A stretch of DNA of 64,000 bases from Janthinobacterium aquaticum (GTDB lineage: Bacteria; Pseudomonadota; Gammaproteobacteria; Burkholderiales; Burkholderiaceae_D): the NCBI RefSeq assembly GCF_009208565.1, contig NZ_WFLK01000001.1:124001-188000 (forward strand), read 5' to 3'. Both the position numbers and the translations under genes were made by a program. Under the pieces are notes generated by a model, which worked only from the letters and a program-made list of their open reading frames with translations, did no database searches and was not told the origin of the DNA. Positions within the stretch are counted from its first letter, which is position 1. Each line of letters opens with the position of its first letter. This document shows positions 1 through 8,608 of this stretch, piece after piece.

Positions 1-1530
1 GGTGAGTCCTGGCGCCACCTGCGCCGCCGGCACATAGACGGTGCTTGCTTCATTGAGCTTCAACAAGATCGGACCCAGGATCAGCGCTGACGACAGCGCG
101 CCGGCCAGGATCGCGTACTGCTGCAGGCGCGGCGTGGCGCCGACCAGGTAGCCGGTCTTCAGGTCCTGCGAAGTGGTGCCGGCATTGCTGGCGGCGATAC
201 ACACGATGGCGCCGACCGACAGGGCCGTCACATAATAGCGCCCGCCGGTCCAGCCCATGATCAGGAAGATCAGGCAGGTAAACAGCAAGGTCGCTACCGC
301 CATGCCCGAGATCGGGTTCGACGACGAGCCGATTTCACCGGTCAGGCGCGACGATACGGTGGCGAACAGAAAGCCGAACACCAGGATCAGCAGCGCACCG
401 AGCACGTTCATGTGCAACGGCGTGGCAAAGGTGATCACGGCGATAATGGCCAGGCAGCCGATCATCACCCACTTGAGCGGGATATCCTGTTCGGTACGCA
501 AGGTGTCATTGGCCTTGCTGCCCTTGCCCAGACCCGACAGGCCGGCCGACAGGCTGCGCCAGATCATCGGCATGGCGCGTACCAGCGAAATCAGGCCACC
601 GGCAGCCACCGCGCCGGCGCCGATATACAGCACATAGGCGCTGCGCACATCGTCGGCGCCCATTTCGCTGATCAGTTTGGTGCCTGGCGAGAGCACGGTG
701 GTGAGATTATCGCCAAAGAACTTGATCATCGGGATCAGCAGCAGATAGGACAGCACGCCGCCGGCCGCCATGGTGGCGGCAATGCGCGGGCCGATAATGT
801 AGCCCACGCCCAGCAGCTCGGGCGAGATTTCAGCGCCGATCGAGCCGCCCTTGAGCGGCGCGGCAAACTCCACGCCGGGCGTATCTTTCCAGCCCTTGAA
901 CGAGATATTGAAGACCTTGTACAGCAGGCCCACGGCAAAGCCGCCAAAGATGATCTTGGCGCGCTTCTTGGCGTCTTTGGCGGCGGCCGAGTCTTCCTCG
1001 ATGCTTTCGCCGGCCGCAATACGCGACTCGGACGTAGCGGCTGCCTTGAGCACTTCGGCGCAGGCCGTGCCTTCGGGGAATTTGAGCTCCTTGTGCTGGT
1101 CGACGATCATGGTGCGGCGCATCGGAATCATCATCAGGATGCCCAACAGTCCACCCAGTATGCCCACCAGCATCACGCGCGAAATTTCCAGGTCGAAGCC
1201 CAGGATCAGGATGGCCGGCATGGTCACGCCCAGGCCGAAGGCCAGCGATTCGCCGGCCGAACCGGCCGTCTGGGTAATGCTGTTTTCCAGGATCGAGGAG
1301 TCCTTGCCGCCGACCTTCTTGGCCAGGCCGAACAGCGTAATGGCGATGACCGCCACCGGAATCGAGGCGCTGACCGTCAGGCCCACCTTGAGCACCAGAT
1401 ACAGCGAGGACGCGCCAAACACCATGCCGAGGATGACGCCCATCAGCAGCGCGCGGAAAGTCATTTCCGGCAACTTGGCGCTGGCAGGGATATACGGCTT
1501 CACCGTCGACGGTGTTGCATCATTTGCCAT
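1..1530 (-). CDS. OPT-family oligopeptide transporter, 3' end missing
   Basis: Reading leftwards from the ATG at 1530, 510 codons stay open to the window edge, so the C-terminus is cut off; the family is usually about 650-700 residues. The protein starts MANDATPSTVKPYIPAS and then shows repeated long hydrophobic segments typical of an inner-membrane permease. Family-like stretches include the GxVFGASSLYLVLKVGLTVSAS region near residues 35-60, SITQTAGSAGESLAFG near 85-100 and FPEGTACAEVL near 150. OPT proteins import oligopeptides or metal chelates by proton symport; the substrate cannot be told here. AAGGA lies 7 bases before the ATG. It is divergent from the PBP1A gene, and a GCCCGGG/CCCGGGC hairpin (1563-1581) lies between them. 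Confidence 0.9.
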   Translation of the reverse strand, partial: MANDATPSTVKPYIPASAKLPEMTFRALLMGVILGMVFGASSLYLVLKVGLTVSASIPVAVIAITLFGLAKKVGGKDSSILENSITQTAGSAGESLAFGLGVTMPAILILGFDLEISRVMLVGILGGLLGILMMIPMRRTMIVDQHKELKFPEGTACAEVLKAAATSESRIAAGESIEEDSAAAKDAKKRAKIIFGGFAVGLLYKVFNISFKGWKDTPGVEFAAPLKGGSIGAEISPELLGVGYIIGPRIAATMAAGGVLSYLLLIPMIKFFGDNLTTVLSPGTKLISEMGADDVRSAYVLYIGAGAVAAGGLISLVRAMPMIWRSLSAGLSGLGKGSKANDTLRTEQDIPLKWVMIGCLAIIAVITFATPLHMNVLGALLILVFGFLFATVSSRLTGEIGSSSNPISGMAVATLLFTCLIFLIMGWTGGRYYVTALSVGAIVCIAASNAGTTSQDLKTGYLVGATPRLQQYAILAGALSSALILGPILLKLNEASTVYVPAAQVAPGLT

Positions 1531-1673
1531 GAGTATTCCTTGTATATAGTATAAATCAAACAGCCCGGGGATCGCCCGGGCCGCTCTGTACAGCCAAGAC
1601 TATGGCACAGGAGCGTTTCGATGAAAAGTTTTTTTGCGCTGCCCATGCTGGCAAGACAGCGCGCGCATTGGTC

Positions 1674-1679
1674 TATAAT
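1674..1679 (+). promoter_or_regulatory. Candidate -10 box for the PBP1A gene
   Basis: A perfect TATAAT lies 28 bases before the preferred GTG start at 1707. No convincing -35 hexamer is seen; the best candidate at usual spacing is weak. The same GGTCTATAATC context recurs before mfd. Confidence 0.4.
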
Positions 1680-1706
1680 CGCTGGCACCGTGCCGTGCAC
1701 GCTCAC

Positions 1707-4046
1707 GTGAGACCTGTCTTGACTGCCAACCGTTCCGCCTTTCCCCTGCCATCAAAACGCGCCGTGGTGCGCACCGCCATCGCGGCAGCCTGCCTGGCCG
1801 TAGCCGGCGCTGCCGGCCTGGGTGGCTACCTGTTTTTATATGTCAAGCCGCGCCTGCCCGCGCTCGACGTGATTCTCGACTATCAGCCCAAGATACCGCT
1901 GCGCGTGTACACCACCGACAAAGTGCTGATCGGCGAATACGGCGAAGAGCACCGCGATTTCGTGCCGATTGCCCAGGTACCGGAAATGATGAAGAAAGCG
2001 CTGCTGGCCATCGAGGACAGTCGCTTCTATGAACACAACGGCATCGACTTTATCCGCGCCGGCGGCGCCGTGCTGTCGAACCTGCGCCATGGCTTCGGCC
2101 ACGGCGGCGGCTCGACCATTACCATGCAGGTGGCGCGCAACTTCTTCCTGACACGCGACAAGGTTGCCTCGCGCAAGCTCAATGAAATCATGCTGGCCCT
2201 GAAAATCGAGGCCGCGCTGTCGAAGGACCAGATCCTCGAGCTGTACATGAACCAGGTCTACCTGGGCCAGCGCTCGTTCGGTTTTGCCAGCGCCGCGCAG
2301 ACCTATTTCGGCAAGCCGCTCAATGAACTGTCGATTGCCGAAATGGCCACACTGGCCGGCCTGCCGCAAAATCCCTCGCGCCATAACCCGGTCAGCAATC
2401 CAAAACGCGCCCATGCGCGCGCGCAGCTGGTGCTGAAACGCATGCGCGAGCTCGATTACATCAGCGAAGGCCAGTATCAGCAGGCGCTCAAGCAGCCGAT
2501 GCGCGTCAGTACGCGCGGGCGGCAAGGCTTCGACACGCATGCCGAATACGTGGCCGAACTGGCGCGCCAGGCGGTCTATGCGCAGTACAAGGAAGACAGT
2601 TATACCAAGGGCATCAGCGTCTATACCACCATCCTGAAAGCCGATCAGGACGCCGCCTATGAGTCGACCCGCCGCAACGTGATCGCCTACGACCAGCGCC
2701 ATGGCTACCGCGGCCCGGAAACCTTTATCGATCTGCCCGACGAGCCCCAGCTGCGCGACGACGCCATCGACGCGGCCTTGCAGAAGCGTCCGGACAGCGA
2801 CGGCCTGATCGCCGCCGTGGTGCTCGGTGTGGCCAACGGCAAGGTCACGGTCGACAGCGGCAGCGACGATCCGATCGAGATCACCGGCGACGGCCTGCGC
2901 TTTGCCGCGCCGGCCCTCTCGAACAAGGCGAAGGACGGCATCCGGCTGCGCCCGGGCGCGGTGATCCGCATCGCCAGAGACAGCAAGGACAAATGGGCCA
3001 TTACCCAGGTGCCGCTGGTGGCCGCGGCCTTTGTCTCGCTCGACGCCGACACCGGCGCCTACCATGCGATGGTGGGCGGCTTCGACTACAACCTGCAAAA
3101 GTTCAACCATGTCACGCAGGCGTGGCGCCAGCCCGGTTCAGCCATGAAGCCTTTCGTGTACTCGGCGGCGCTGGAAAAAGGCTTTTCGCCGGCCACGCTG
3201 ATCAACGACGTGCCGCTCGAACTGTCGGCCGGCGGCAAGATGTGGGCGCCGCAAAACGACGACTTCAAGTTCGACGGTCCGATTACCATGCGCTTTGCGC
3301 TGGCGCAGTCCAAGAACGTGGCCTCGGTGCGCATTCTGCGCGCGCTCGGCGTGCCGTATGCGCATGAATTCATTGAAAAATTCGGCTTCGATCCGGCGCG
3401 CCAGCCCAACAACCTGACCATGGCGCTCGGTACGGGCTCGGTCACGCCGGTGCAACTGGCCGGCGCCTACGCGCTGTTTGCCAACGGTGGCCATCAGGTC
3501 GAACCGTACCTGATCGATCGCATCGTCGACGCCAGGGGAGCGGTGCTGATGCAGACCAAACCACCGCTTGCAGGCGACGAAAAAACCCTGGCGCTCGACC
3601 CGCGCAATGCCTTTGTGATGGACTCGATGCTGCGTGAAGTGACGCGCAGCGGCACCGGCGCGGCCGCTACCAAACGGCTGGGCCGCAGCGACATCGCCGG
3701 CAAGACCGGCACCACCAGCGACGCCGTCGACGGCTGGTTTGCCGGCTACGGCGGCGGCATCGTGGCGGTGGCCTGGATGGGCTATGACGAGCCGAAGTCG
3801 CTGGGCGGGCGCGAGTTCGGCGCCACGCTGGCCATGCCGATCTGGATCGACTACATGCGCACCGCCCTGTCGACGCGCCCGCAGATCACGCGCGCCGTGC
3901 CGGCCGGCCTGTCGCAGATCGACGGCGAGTGGATCTACGACGAATATATCGACATGGGCGTCAAGACGCTCGACATGGACAGCGAGACGCCAACCGATCC
4001 GGCAGCGATGCCCGAATCGGTGCCGGTGGAGACCATGAATAATTAG
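1707..4046 (+). CDS. mrcA: Penicillin-binding protein 1A, bifunctional glycosyltransferase/transpeptidase
   Basis: Class A PBP that polymerises and cross-links peptidoglycan at the inner membrane. With the GTG at 1707 the protein has 779 residues: a short cytoplasmic tail, one membrane anchor (IAAACLAVAGAAGLGGYLF), a GT51 glycosyltransferase domain with EDSRFYEH (about residue 103) and GGSTITMQ, an OB-like insert, and a transpeptidase domain with SAMK (Ser about 478), SKN and KTGTT (about 666). The open frame extends back to an ATG at 1602. That start would put a good TATAAT box (1674-1679) inside the gene and add an atypical tail, so GTG 1707 or TTG 1719 is preferred. Function is secure; the start is not. 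Confidence 0.93.
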   Translation: MRPVLTANRSAFPLPSKRAVVRTAIAAACLAVAGAAGLGGYLFLYVKPRLPALDVILDYQPKIPLRVYTTDKVLIGEYGEEHRDFVPIAQVPEMMKKALLAIEDSRFYEHNGIDFIRAGGAVLSNLRHGFGHGGGSTITMQVARNFFLTRDKVASRKLNEIMLALKIEAALSKDQILELYMNQVYLGQRSFGFASAAQTYFGKPLNELSIAEMATLAGLPQNPSRHNPVSNPKRAHARAQLVLKRMRELDYISEGQYQQALKQPMRVSTRGRQGFDTHAEYVAELARQAVYAQYKEDSYTKGISVYTTILKADQDAAYESTRRNVIAYDQRHGYRGPETFIDLPDEPQLRDDAIDAALQKRPDSDGLIAAVVLGVANGKVTVDSGSDDPIEITGDGLRFAAPALSNKAKDGIRLRPGAVIRIARDSKDKWAITQVPLVAAAFVSLDADTGAYHAMVGGFDYNLQKFNHVTQAWRQPGSAMKPFVYSAALEKGFSPATLINDVPLELSAGGKMWAPQNDDFKFDGPITMRFALAQSKNVASVRILRALGVPYAHEFIEKFGFDPARQPNNLTMALGTGSVTPVQLAGAYALFANGGHQVEPYLIDRIVDARGAVLMQTKPPLAGDEKTLALDPRNAFVMDSMLREVTRSGTGAAATKRLGRSDIAGKTGTTSDAVDGWFAGYGGGIVAVAWMGYDEPKSLGGREFGATLAMPIWIDYMRTALSTRPQITRAVPAGLSQIDGEWIYDEYIDMGVKTLDMDSETPTDPAAMPESVPVETMNN

Positions 4047-4094
4047 GCACGGGGCAACCCGTGAACCGACAACACCGTTGAGGCCAACAATGGC

Positions 4095-4134
4095 GTCGGA
4101 TTACGCGGGGCTTTGCCCCGCTAATCCGACCTAC
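4095..4134. repeat. REP-like palindrome, single unit
   Basis: GTCGGATTAC, then a GCGGGG/CCCCGC hairpin core, then CTAATCCGACCTAC. It belongs to the same family as the units at 17855-17949 and 36291-36472. It lies between the convergent PBP1A and TetR genes and supplies the TetR stop codon (TAG read on the minus strand at 4133-4131). It can fold on either strand and may protect or end both transcripts. Confidence 0.85.
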
Positions 4135-4832
4135 GGACCTGGCGCGGCAACGCCGAGATAGCCCCTCACGGTGGCCACCACGCTATCAGCAAAATCATCG
4201 ACATCGACCTTGGCGGCGCGGTATTTCCAGCGTTTGACGTACCAGTCCTGGAACAGCGCCAGGCAGTGCGCCGCCAGCAGGGCGGGATCGCCCTGCGGAC
4301 GCGGGGTAATGTCGGCGATGGTGGCGGCCAGCAGCGTCTGCACGTACAGTTCGGACTGCTTGGCCATGCTGCGCTGTTCGGCGTGCAGCACGCGCGAGTC
4401 CATATAGACAAAATAAAACCACGGCTGCAGCACTTCGGACAGGTAGATCGACGAGCGGATCAGCGCTTCGAGCCGGTCCAGCGGCGACGCCACATGGGCA
4501 AACAGTTCGGGCAGGGCCTGGCTGGCGTGGCGCACCACGTCTTCGATCATTTCGGCCAGTTGGTCCTTGCCGCTGATATAGCCATACAGGCCGCCCATCG
4601 ACAAGCCGGTTTCGCGGCACAGGTCGCGCAGGCTCATGGCGCGAAAACCGACATCGTTGGCCAGGCGGAAGGTGGCGCCAAAGATGCGCTCGAGATTCTC
4701 CAGCGCCGGCTTGCGCCGCTTGACACCGATACGGCCCGCATGGCGGTCGAGAATATATTCCCAGATATTTTCGCCATTTAAGGGCGTCATCTGCTGGAAC
4801 TGCTCAAAGTTGAAATGGGTCGGCAAGTGCAT
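4131..4832 (-). CDS. TetR/AcrR-family transcriptional regulator
   Basis: A 233-residue protein with a TetR-type DNA-binding domain after an unusually long N-terminal extension of about 45 residues. The helix-turn-helix is visible around residues 50-95 (LERIFGATFRLANDVGF, then SLRDLCRETGLSMGGLYGY, then ISGKDQLAEM). The remainder is a helical ligand-binding domain with PWFYFVYMDSR. The ligand and target genes cannot be predicted. The stop codon comes from the adjacent REP-like palindrome, so the last residues (GVAAPGP) may be variable between strains. No obvious efflux partner is adjacent. Confidence 0.88.
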   Translation of the reverse strand: MHLPTHFNFEQFQQMTPLNGENIWEYILDRHAGRIGVKRRKPALENLERIFGATFRLANDVGFRAMSLRDLCRETGLSMGGLYGYISGKDQLAEMIEDVVRHASQALPELFAHVASPLDRLEALIRSSIYLSEVLQPWFYFVYMDSRVLHAEQRSMAKQSELYVQTLLAATIADITPRPQGDPALLAAHCLALFQDWYVKRWKYRAAKVDVDDFADSVVATVRGYLGVAAPGP

Positions 4833-4846
4833 TCCAAAAAAACAGA

Positions 4847-4872
4847 GTAAAAACGGCGCCGTCGGTACGGCG
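4847..4872 (-). terminator. Hairpin with T-tract upstream of the tetR start
   Basis: Read on the minus strand, CGCCGT-ACCG-ACGGCG (4872-4857) is followed by CCGTTTTTAC. It lies 46 bases downstream of the stop of the winged-helix regulator (4919) and 14 bases upstream of the TetR ATG (4832). It could end the upstream transcript or act as an attenuator in the TetR leader. Confidence 0.5.
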
Positions 4873-4898
4873 GTGGATTAATGATTGAATCGGCAACG

Positions 4899-4904
4899 AT
4901 TATA
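4899..4904 (-). promoter_or_regulatory. Candidate -10 box for tetR
   Basis: TATAAT on the minus strand, 67 bases before the TetR ATG, with TGAAAA about 18 bases further upstream as a weak -35. It overlaps the end of the upstream gene's region, so the terminator-like hairpin at 4847-4872 would be in the tetR leader. Confidence 0.35.
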
Positions 4905-4918
4905 GCGCAGCAGCAGCG

Positions 4919-7705
4919 TCATTTTTCAGATTGCAGGCTGGCCAGCAGCGCTGCTGCCGCCGCCAGATCGGCGCTGTCATGGCCTTGTGCATACTTGCCG
5001 TGGACAGCCTGCAGCAGCGCGCAGGCTTCGGCACAGCGCTGCAATTGCGCCAGCACGCGCGCCAGGCTGGTGGCACAGCGCAACTGCCAGCCCAGCGCGC
5101 CCTGGTCGCGCGCAAGTTGAAAGGCCGTTTCAAGTCGCTGGCGCACCGCGTCAAGACCTGCGTTGTCGCCAGGCGCCAGCGCCAGCCAGGCGCGCTGCGC
5201 GCTACGGCGCAGCACCTCGGCGGCCATCCACGGCGCCATCCCCTCCTCCACCCGTCGCAGCGCATGCGCATCGGCAGCGGCATCGTGCAGCGTTGCCATC
5301 ATGTCGATCTGCATGGGCCAGCGCGCCGCGCCTGGCCAGTTCAGCGCGGCACGCCCTGCCTCGGCATCAAGCAACTGCTGGTAGCCATCGCTCCAGCCGC
5401 GCCAGTACAGCAAGCCAAGGCGCTCGACATGCTCGCGTAGCAGAGAACTCCAGGCCTGCGCCTGCGCCAGTTGTCCGCACCACAGCGCCACCGGGATGGC
5501 GCTGAAAGCCAGCGCTGCACACAGCGACACGCCGTTGTGCTCAAAGCCGACGGCCACCGCCTCGCGCGCGAGCTGCAAGGCATCGTCGGGTTGCCCCATC
5601 AGCCACAGGCAGCGCGCCAGGTTGCCGCGCAGGCACACCTGATGGTCGGCCAGCAGCACGCTGTTGGAGCTGAAATGCCCGGTATCGGCGTGCTGCGCCA
5701 GCACCATGCGCGACAGGTCGGCCGAGACAGCATGCCGGCCCTGCATATGTTCACTGGAGGCGCGCATGCGCGCGAGAAGCAGCTGCATGGCCGTATCCGA
5801 GCCGGTCTGCGGCAGCAGGGCAAAGCTGCCGATGCAGATATCGGCACGGCGATAGTCAGCCAGGGCCATGCTGGCCAGCCACATGCCGCAAATTGCCTGG
5901 GCCTGTCTTTCAGCGACGCCGCCCTGCATGGCCAGGTCATGGCTGCGCTGGAATGACAGCAGCATGGCCCCGCTGACACCCTGCGTATAGAGCTGCAAAT
6001 GGGCCAGCGAGGCATGCAGCTGCATTTCCAGGCCGGCATCGGCTATCGGCCCGGACGCCATGCGCGCCAGGGCAAGCTCGACCCGCACGCGGTATTCGTC
6101 AAGCAGCGACAGCTGATAAAACAGCGTCTGTGCCGACAGCGTGAGCGCCACGCCCAGTGCCGCGTTGTCGGCCGCACCGAAAGCCCAGTCGATGGCTGCG
6201 CGCAGGTCATCGATATGGCGGCCATGGCGCACCACCCAGGCGGCGGCCGGCATGCTGCCCCATTCGCCGGCAATGCGCTCGGCCAGTTGCAGACAATGGC
6301 GGGCGTGGCGCCCATAGACGGCATGCTGCTCGCCGGCGAGCGCCAGCTGCGCCGACGCGTAGCAGCGCGTGGTGTCAAGCAGCCGGTAGTAGACCTGCTG
6401 GCGGCAAAATTCCACGCTGATGAAGGATTTGGCGGCCAGTTCGGCCATGCACTCGTAGACATCGCGATCGGCAACGGCGTCGGCCGACGCCAGCTGGAAG
6501 CGGCTTCTGAACACGCTCAGCGCGCGCAGCACGCTGCGCGCCTCATCATCGAGCAGGCCATGGCTCCAGTCGAGCGTGGCACGCAGCGTCTGGTGGCGCA
6601 AAGGCCAGTTGCGCGGCCCGCGTACCAGCAGGCGCAGGCAGTCATCGAGCTGGCGCCTCAGTTCATGCAGGCCGAAATGCGCAATCCGCCCCGCAGCAAG
6701 TTCGAGCGCCAGCGGAATGCCGTCGAGACGGCGGCAGATTTCCACCACCACCGGCAGCTCGGCGTCGGCCAGCGCGAAGCCGGCATGGACGGTTTTGCAG
6801 CGTTCGATAAACAGTTGCACGGCCGCAAAATGGCGCAAGGCGGCAGGATCATGCATGCCATGGAGTGGCGGCAGTTCGAGCGCCGGCAAGCGCTGCAGCT
6901 GCTCGCCGGCAATACGCAGCGGTTCGCGGCAGGTCACCACCAGATGCAAATGCGGCGCATGCTTGAGCAGCGTGTCTGCCAGCGCCGCGGCAGCTGCCAC
7001 CACATGGTCACAGTTGTCGAGCACCACCAGGATATGGCGCTGGCGCAGATGGGCCAGCAGACCTGGCATCGGATCAGAGGCAGGCACCGACACGCCCAGC
7101 GCTGCAGCCAGCGCCAGCGGCGCCAGCTGGCCGTCGCTGAGCGGCGCCAGGTCGACAAAGCAGCCGCCGTCGGCATGGCGGCGCAGCACCCGCCTGGCCA
7201 GCGCCACGGCCACCGTGGTCTTGCCGATACCGCCAGGGCCGGCGATGCACAACAGGCGCTGCTGCTGCAGATGATTGGCCATGGCCTGCACCACATCGTC
7301 GCGCCCGACCACCCGCGTCAGCAGCACCGGCAGGTTATCGTGCGGCTCGGTCTGCGCCAGCTCTGCCGGCGCCGGATGCCCGGCGTGTTTCAGCGGCGCC
7401 AGGAAACCATAGCCGCGCCCCGGTACGGTGGTGATATAGCGCTGCCCATCGCGGCCATCGCGCAGTACCTTGCGCAGCGCCGCCAGGTGCACGCGCAAGG
7501 TGGAATCATCGACCACGGCGTTGTGCCAGACGATGGCCAGCAGGTCCTGTTTGTCAACGATCTCGCCGGCACGCTCCAGCAACGCCAGCAACAGATCCAT
7601 CGCACGGCTGCCGACACGCACGGCGCGTTCGCCATCGAACAGCTGGCGTTCGAGCGGCAACAGGCGGAACGGGCCGAAGACATAGGCCGGTACGGGGCTG
7701 TTCAT
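4919..7705 (-). CDS. Winged-helix (OmpR/PhoB-type) regulator fused to an NB-ARC-like ATPase and TPR-like C-terminus
   Basis: A 928-residue cytoplasmic regulator when read from the ATG at 7705 (MNSPVPAYVFGPFRLLP). Residues about 5-105 form a winged helix (LERQLFDGERAVRVGS, STLRVHLAALRKVLRD, ITTVPGRGYGF). A P-loop ATPase follows with GPGGIGKTT (Walker A, about residue 165), LVVLDNCDHV (Walker B) and the LVTCREPLRI and GIPLALELAAGRI motifs of STAND ATPases. The last 450 residues are alpha-helical and alanine-rich like TPR arrays. Such proteins work as signal-triggered transcription activators. Its target is unknown; an ATG at 7747 is in frame but gives an atypical N-terminus. Confidence 0.85.
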   Translation of the reverse strand: MNSPVPAYVFGPFRLLPLERQLFDGERAVRVGSRAMDLLLALLERAGEIVDKQDLLAIVWHNAVVDDSTLRVHLAALRKVLRDGRDGQRYITTVPGRGYGFLAPLKHAGHPAPAELAQTEPHDNLPVLLTRVVGRDDVVQAMANHLQQQRLLCIAGPGGIGKTTVAVALARRVLRRHADGGCFVDLAPLSDGQLAPLALAAALGVSVPASDPMPGLLAHLRQRHILVVLDNCDHVVAAAAALADTLLKHAPHLHLVVTCREPLRIAGEQLQRLPALELPPLHGMHDPAALRHFAAVQLFIERCKTVHAGFALADAELPVVVEICRRLDGIPLALELAAGRIAHFGLHELRRQLDDCLRLLVRGPRNWPLRHQTLRATLDWSHGLLDDEARSVLRALSVFRSRFQLASADAVADRDVYECMAELAAKSFISVEFCRQQVYYRLLDTTRCYASAQLALAGEQHAVYGRHARHCLQLAERIAGEWGSMPAAAWVVRHGRHIDDLRAAIDWAFGAADNAALGVALTLSAQTLFYQLSLLDEYRVRVELALARMASGPIADAGLEMQLHASLAHLQLYTQGVSGAMLLSFQRSHDLAMQGGVAERQAQAICGMWLASMALADYRRADICIGSFALLPQTGSDTAMQLLLARMRASSEHMQGRHAVSADLSRMVLAQHADTGHFSSNSVLLADHQVCLRGNLARCLWLMGQPDDALQLAREAVAVGFEHNGVSLCAALAFSAIPVALWCGQLAQAQAWSSLLREHVERLGLLYWRGWSDGYQQLLDAEAGRAALNWPGAARWPMQIDMMATLHDAAADAHALRRVEEGMAPWMAAEVLRRSAQRAWLALAPGDNAGLDAVRQRLETAFQLARDQGALGWQLRCATSLARVLAQLQRCAEACALLQAVHGKYAQGHDSADLAAAAALLASLQSEK

Positions 7706-7815
7706 GTTTGATGCTATGGGAAGAAAATGCAGGCGCAATGACCGCACAAAGGTTCTATTTTACCGATCATTGGCGCAGCGCCACATGGCCCCATGTATGA
7801 ACGCTGTTACATTCA

Positions 7816-8589
7816 TCATGCTGCAGGTGTGCGCGCACTGCCCAGCAAAGGCGCAATGGCTGCGGCCGGGGCTGGACGGTGCAGGTAATATCCTTGCGTC
7901 TGGTGGCAACCGAGGCGATGCGCGCCAGCCAGCTGGGCGGCCGTCTCCACGCCTTCGGCCACCACCTCCAGGCCCAGCGCGCAGGCCAGTGCCACGCTCG
8001 ACGCCACGATCAGCGCATCGCGCCCATTGCCATCGACGCCATCGATGAAGCAGCGGTCCATCTTGAGCGTATCGAGCGGCAGCATCTTCAGGTGCATCAG
8101 GCCGGCATAACCGGTGCCGTAATCGTCGAGCGCTACACGCACGCCAAGCACGCGCAGGCGCTGCAAGGTGTCGCAGGCCTGCGCCATATCGACGATCTCG
8201 CCACTTTCTGTCAACTCGATTTCCAGCAAGGTGGGCGACAGCGCGTAACGCGACAAACAGTGCTGCACCGTGTCGTACAGGTCGCCGCCACTCAATTGCC
8301 ACACCGAGATATTGACCGCCACCGGCACCAGCGGCAGCCCCTCGTGGCGCCAGCGGGCCAGCTGGCGGCAGGCACTGTCGATACCCCATTTGCCCAGTTC
8401 GATGATGGCGGCACTCTGTTCGGCATGGCCGATGATATCCTGTGGAAAAATCATGCCGTGCAGCGGATCGCGCCAGCGCAACAGCGCTTCGAGGCCTGCC
8501 AGGCGCGCATCGGCCGTGCCGAATTTTCCCTGGTAATAGAAGCACAGGTCACCGCGGTCCATCGCCTGTGCCAGACGGCTGTAGAACAT
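7816..8589 (-). CDS. Stand-alone EAL-domain cyclic-di-GMP phosphodiesterase
   Basis: A 257-residue protein that is almost entirely an EAL domain, with no sensor or membrane part. The catalytic set is complete: EAL (GLEALLRW), Asn in VNIS, Glu in IELTES, the Asp pair in ALDDYGTGY, Lys in LKMD, Glu in VVAEGVET and Gln in QTQGYYL. It should hydrolyse c-di-GMP to pGpG. The usual YQP before EAL is YQG. A GTG at 8598 is an alternative start; neither has a good ribosome site. It begins 10-20 bases downstream of the chemoreceptor stop, so the two are probably cotranscribed and translated together. Confidence 0.9.
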   Translation of the reverse strand: MFYSRLAQAMDRGDLCFYYQGKFGTADARLAGLEALLRWRDPLHGMIFPQDIIGHAEQSAAIIELGKWGIDSACRQLARWRHEGLPLVPVAVNISVWQLSGGDLYDTVQHCLSRYALSPTLLEIELTESGEIVDMAQACDTLQRLRVLGVRVALDDYGTGYAGLMHLKMLPLDTLKMDRCFIDGVDGNGRDALIVASSVALACALGLEVVAEGVETAAQLAGAHRLGCHQTQGYYLHRPAPAAAIAPLLGSARTPAA

Positions 8590-8608
8590 GGTTGGCACGC
8601 CGCGGCGC

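Noticed and set aside
4095-4134. REP-like palindromes as remains of an insertion sequence
   Set aside because: No transposase fragment or target duplication is seen; they are short isolated palindromes.
5999-7711. Long plus-strand open frame (570 codons) opposite the winged-helix regulator
   Set aside because: It is an antisense shadow in high-GC DNA; the minus strand has clear winged-helix and Walker motifs, while this frame gives a low-complexity Arg/Gln/His-rich product.
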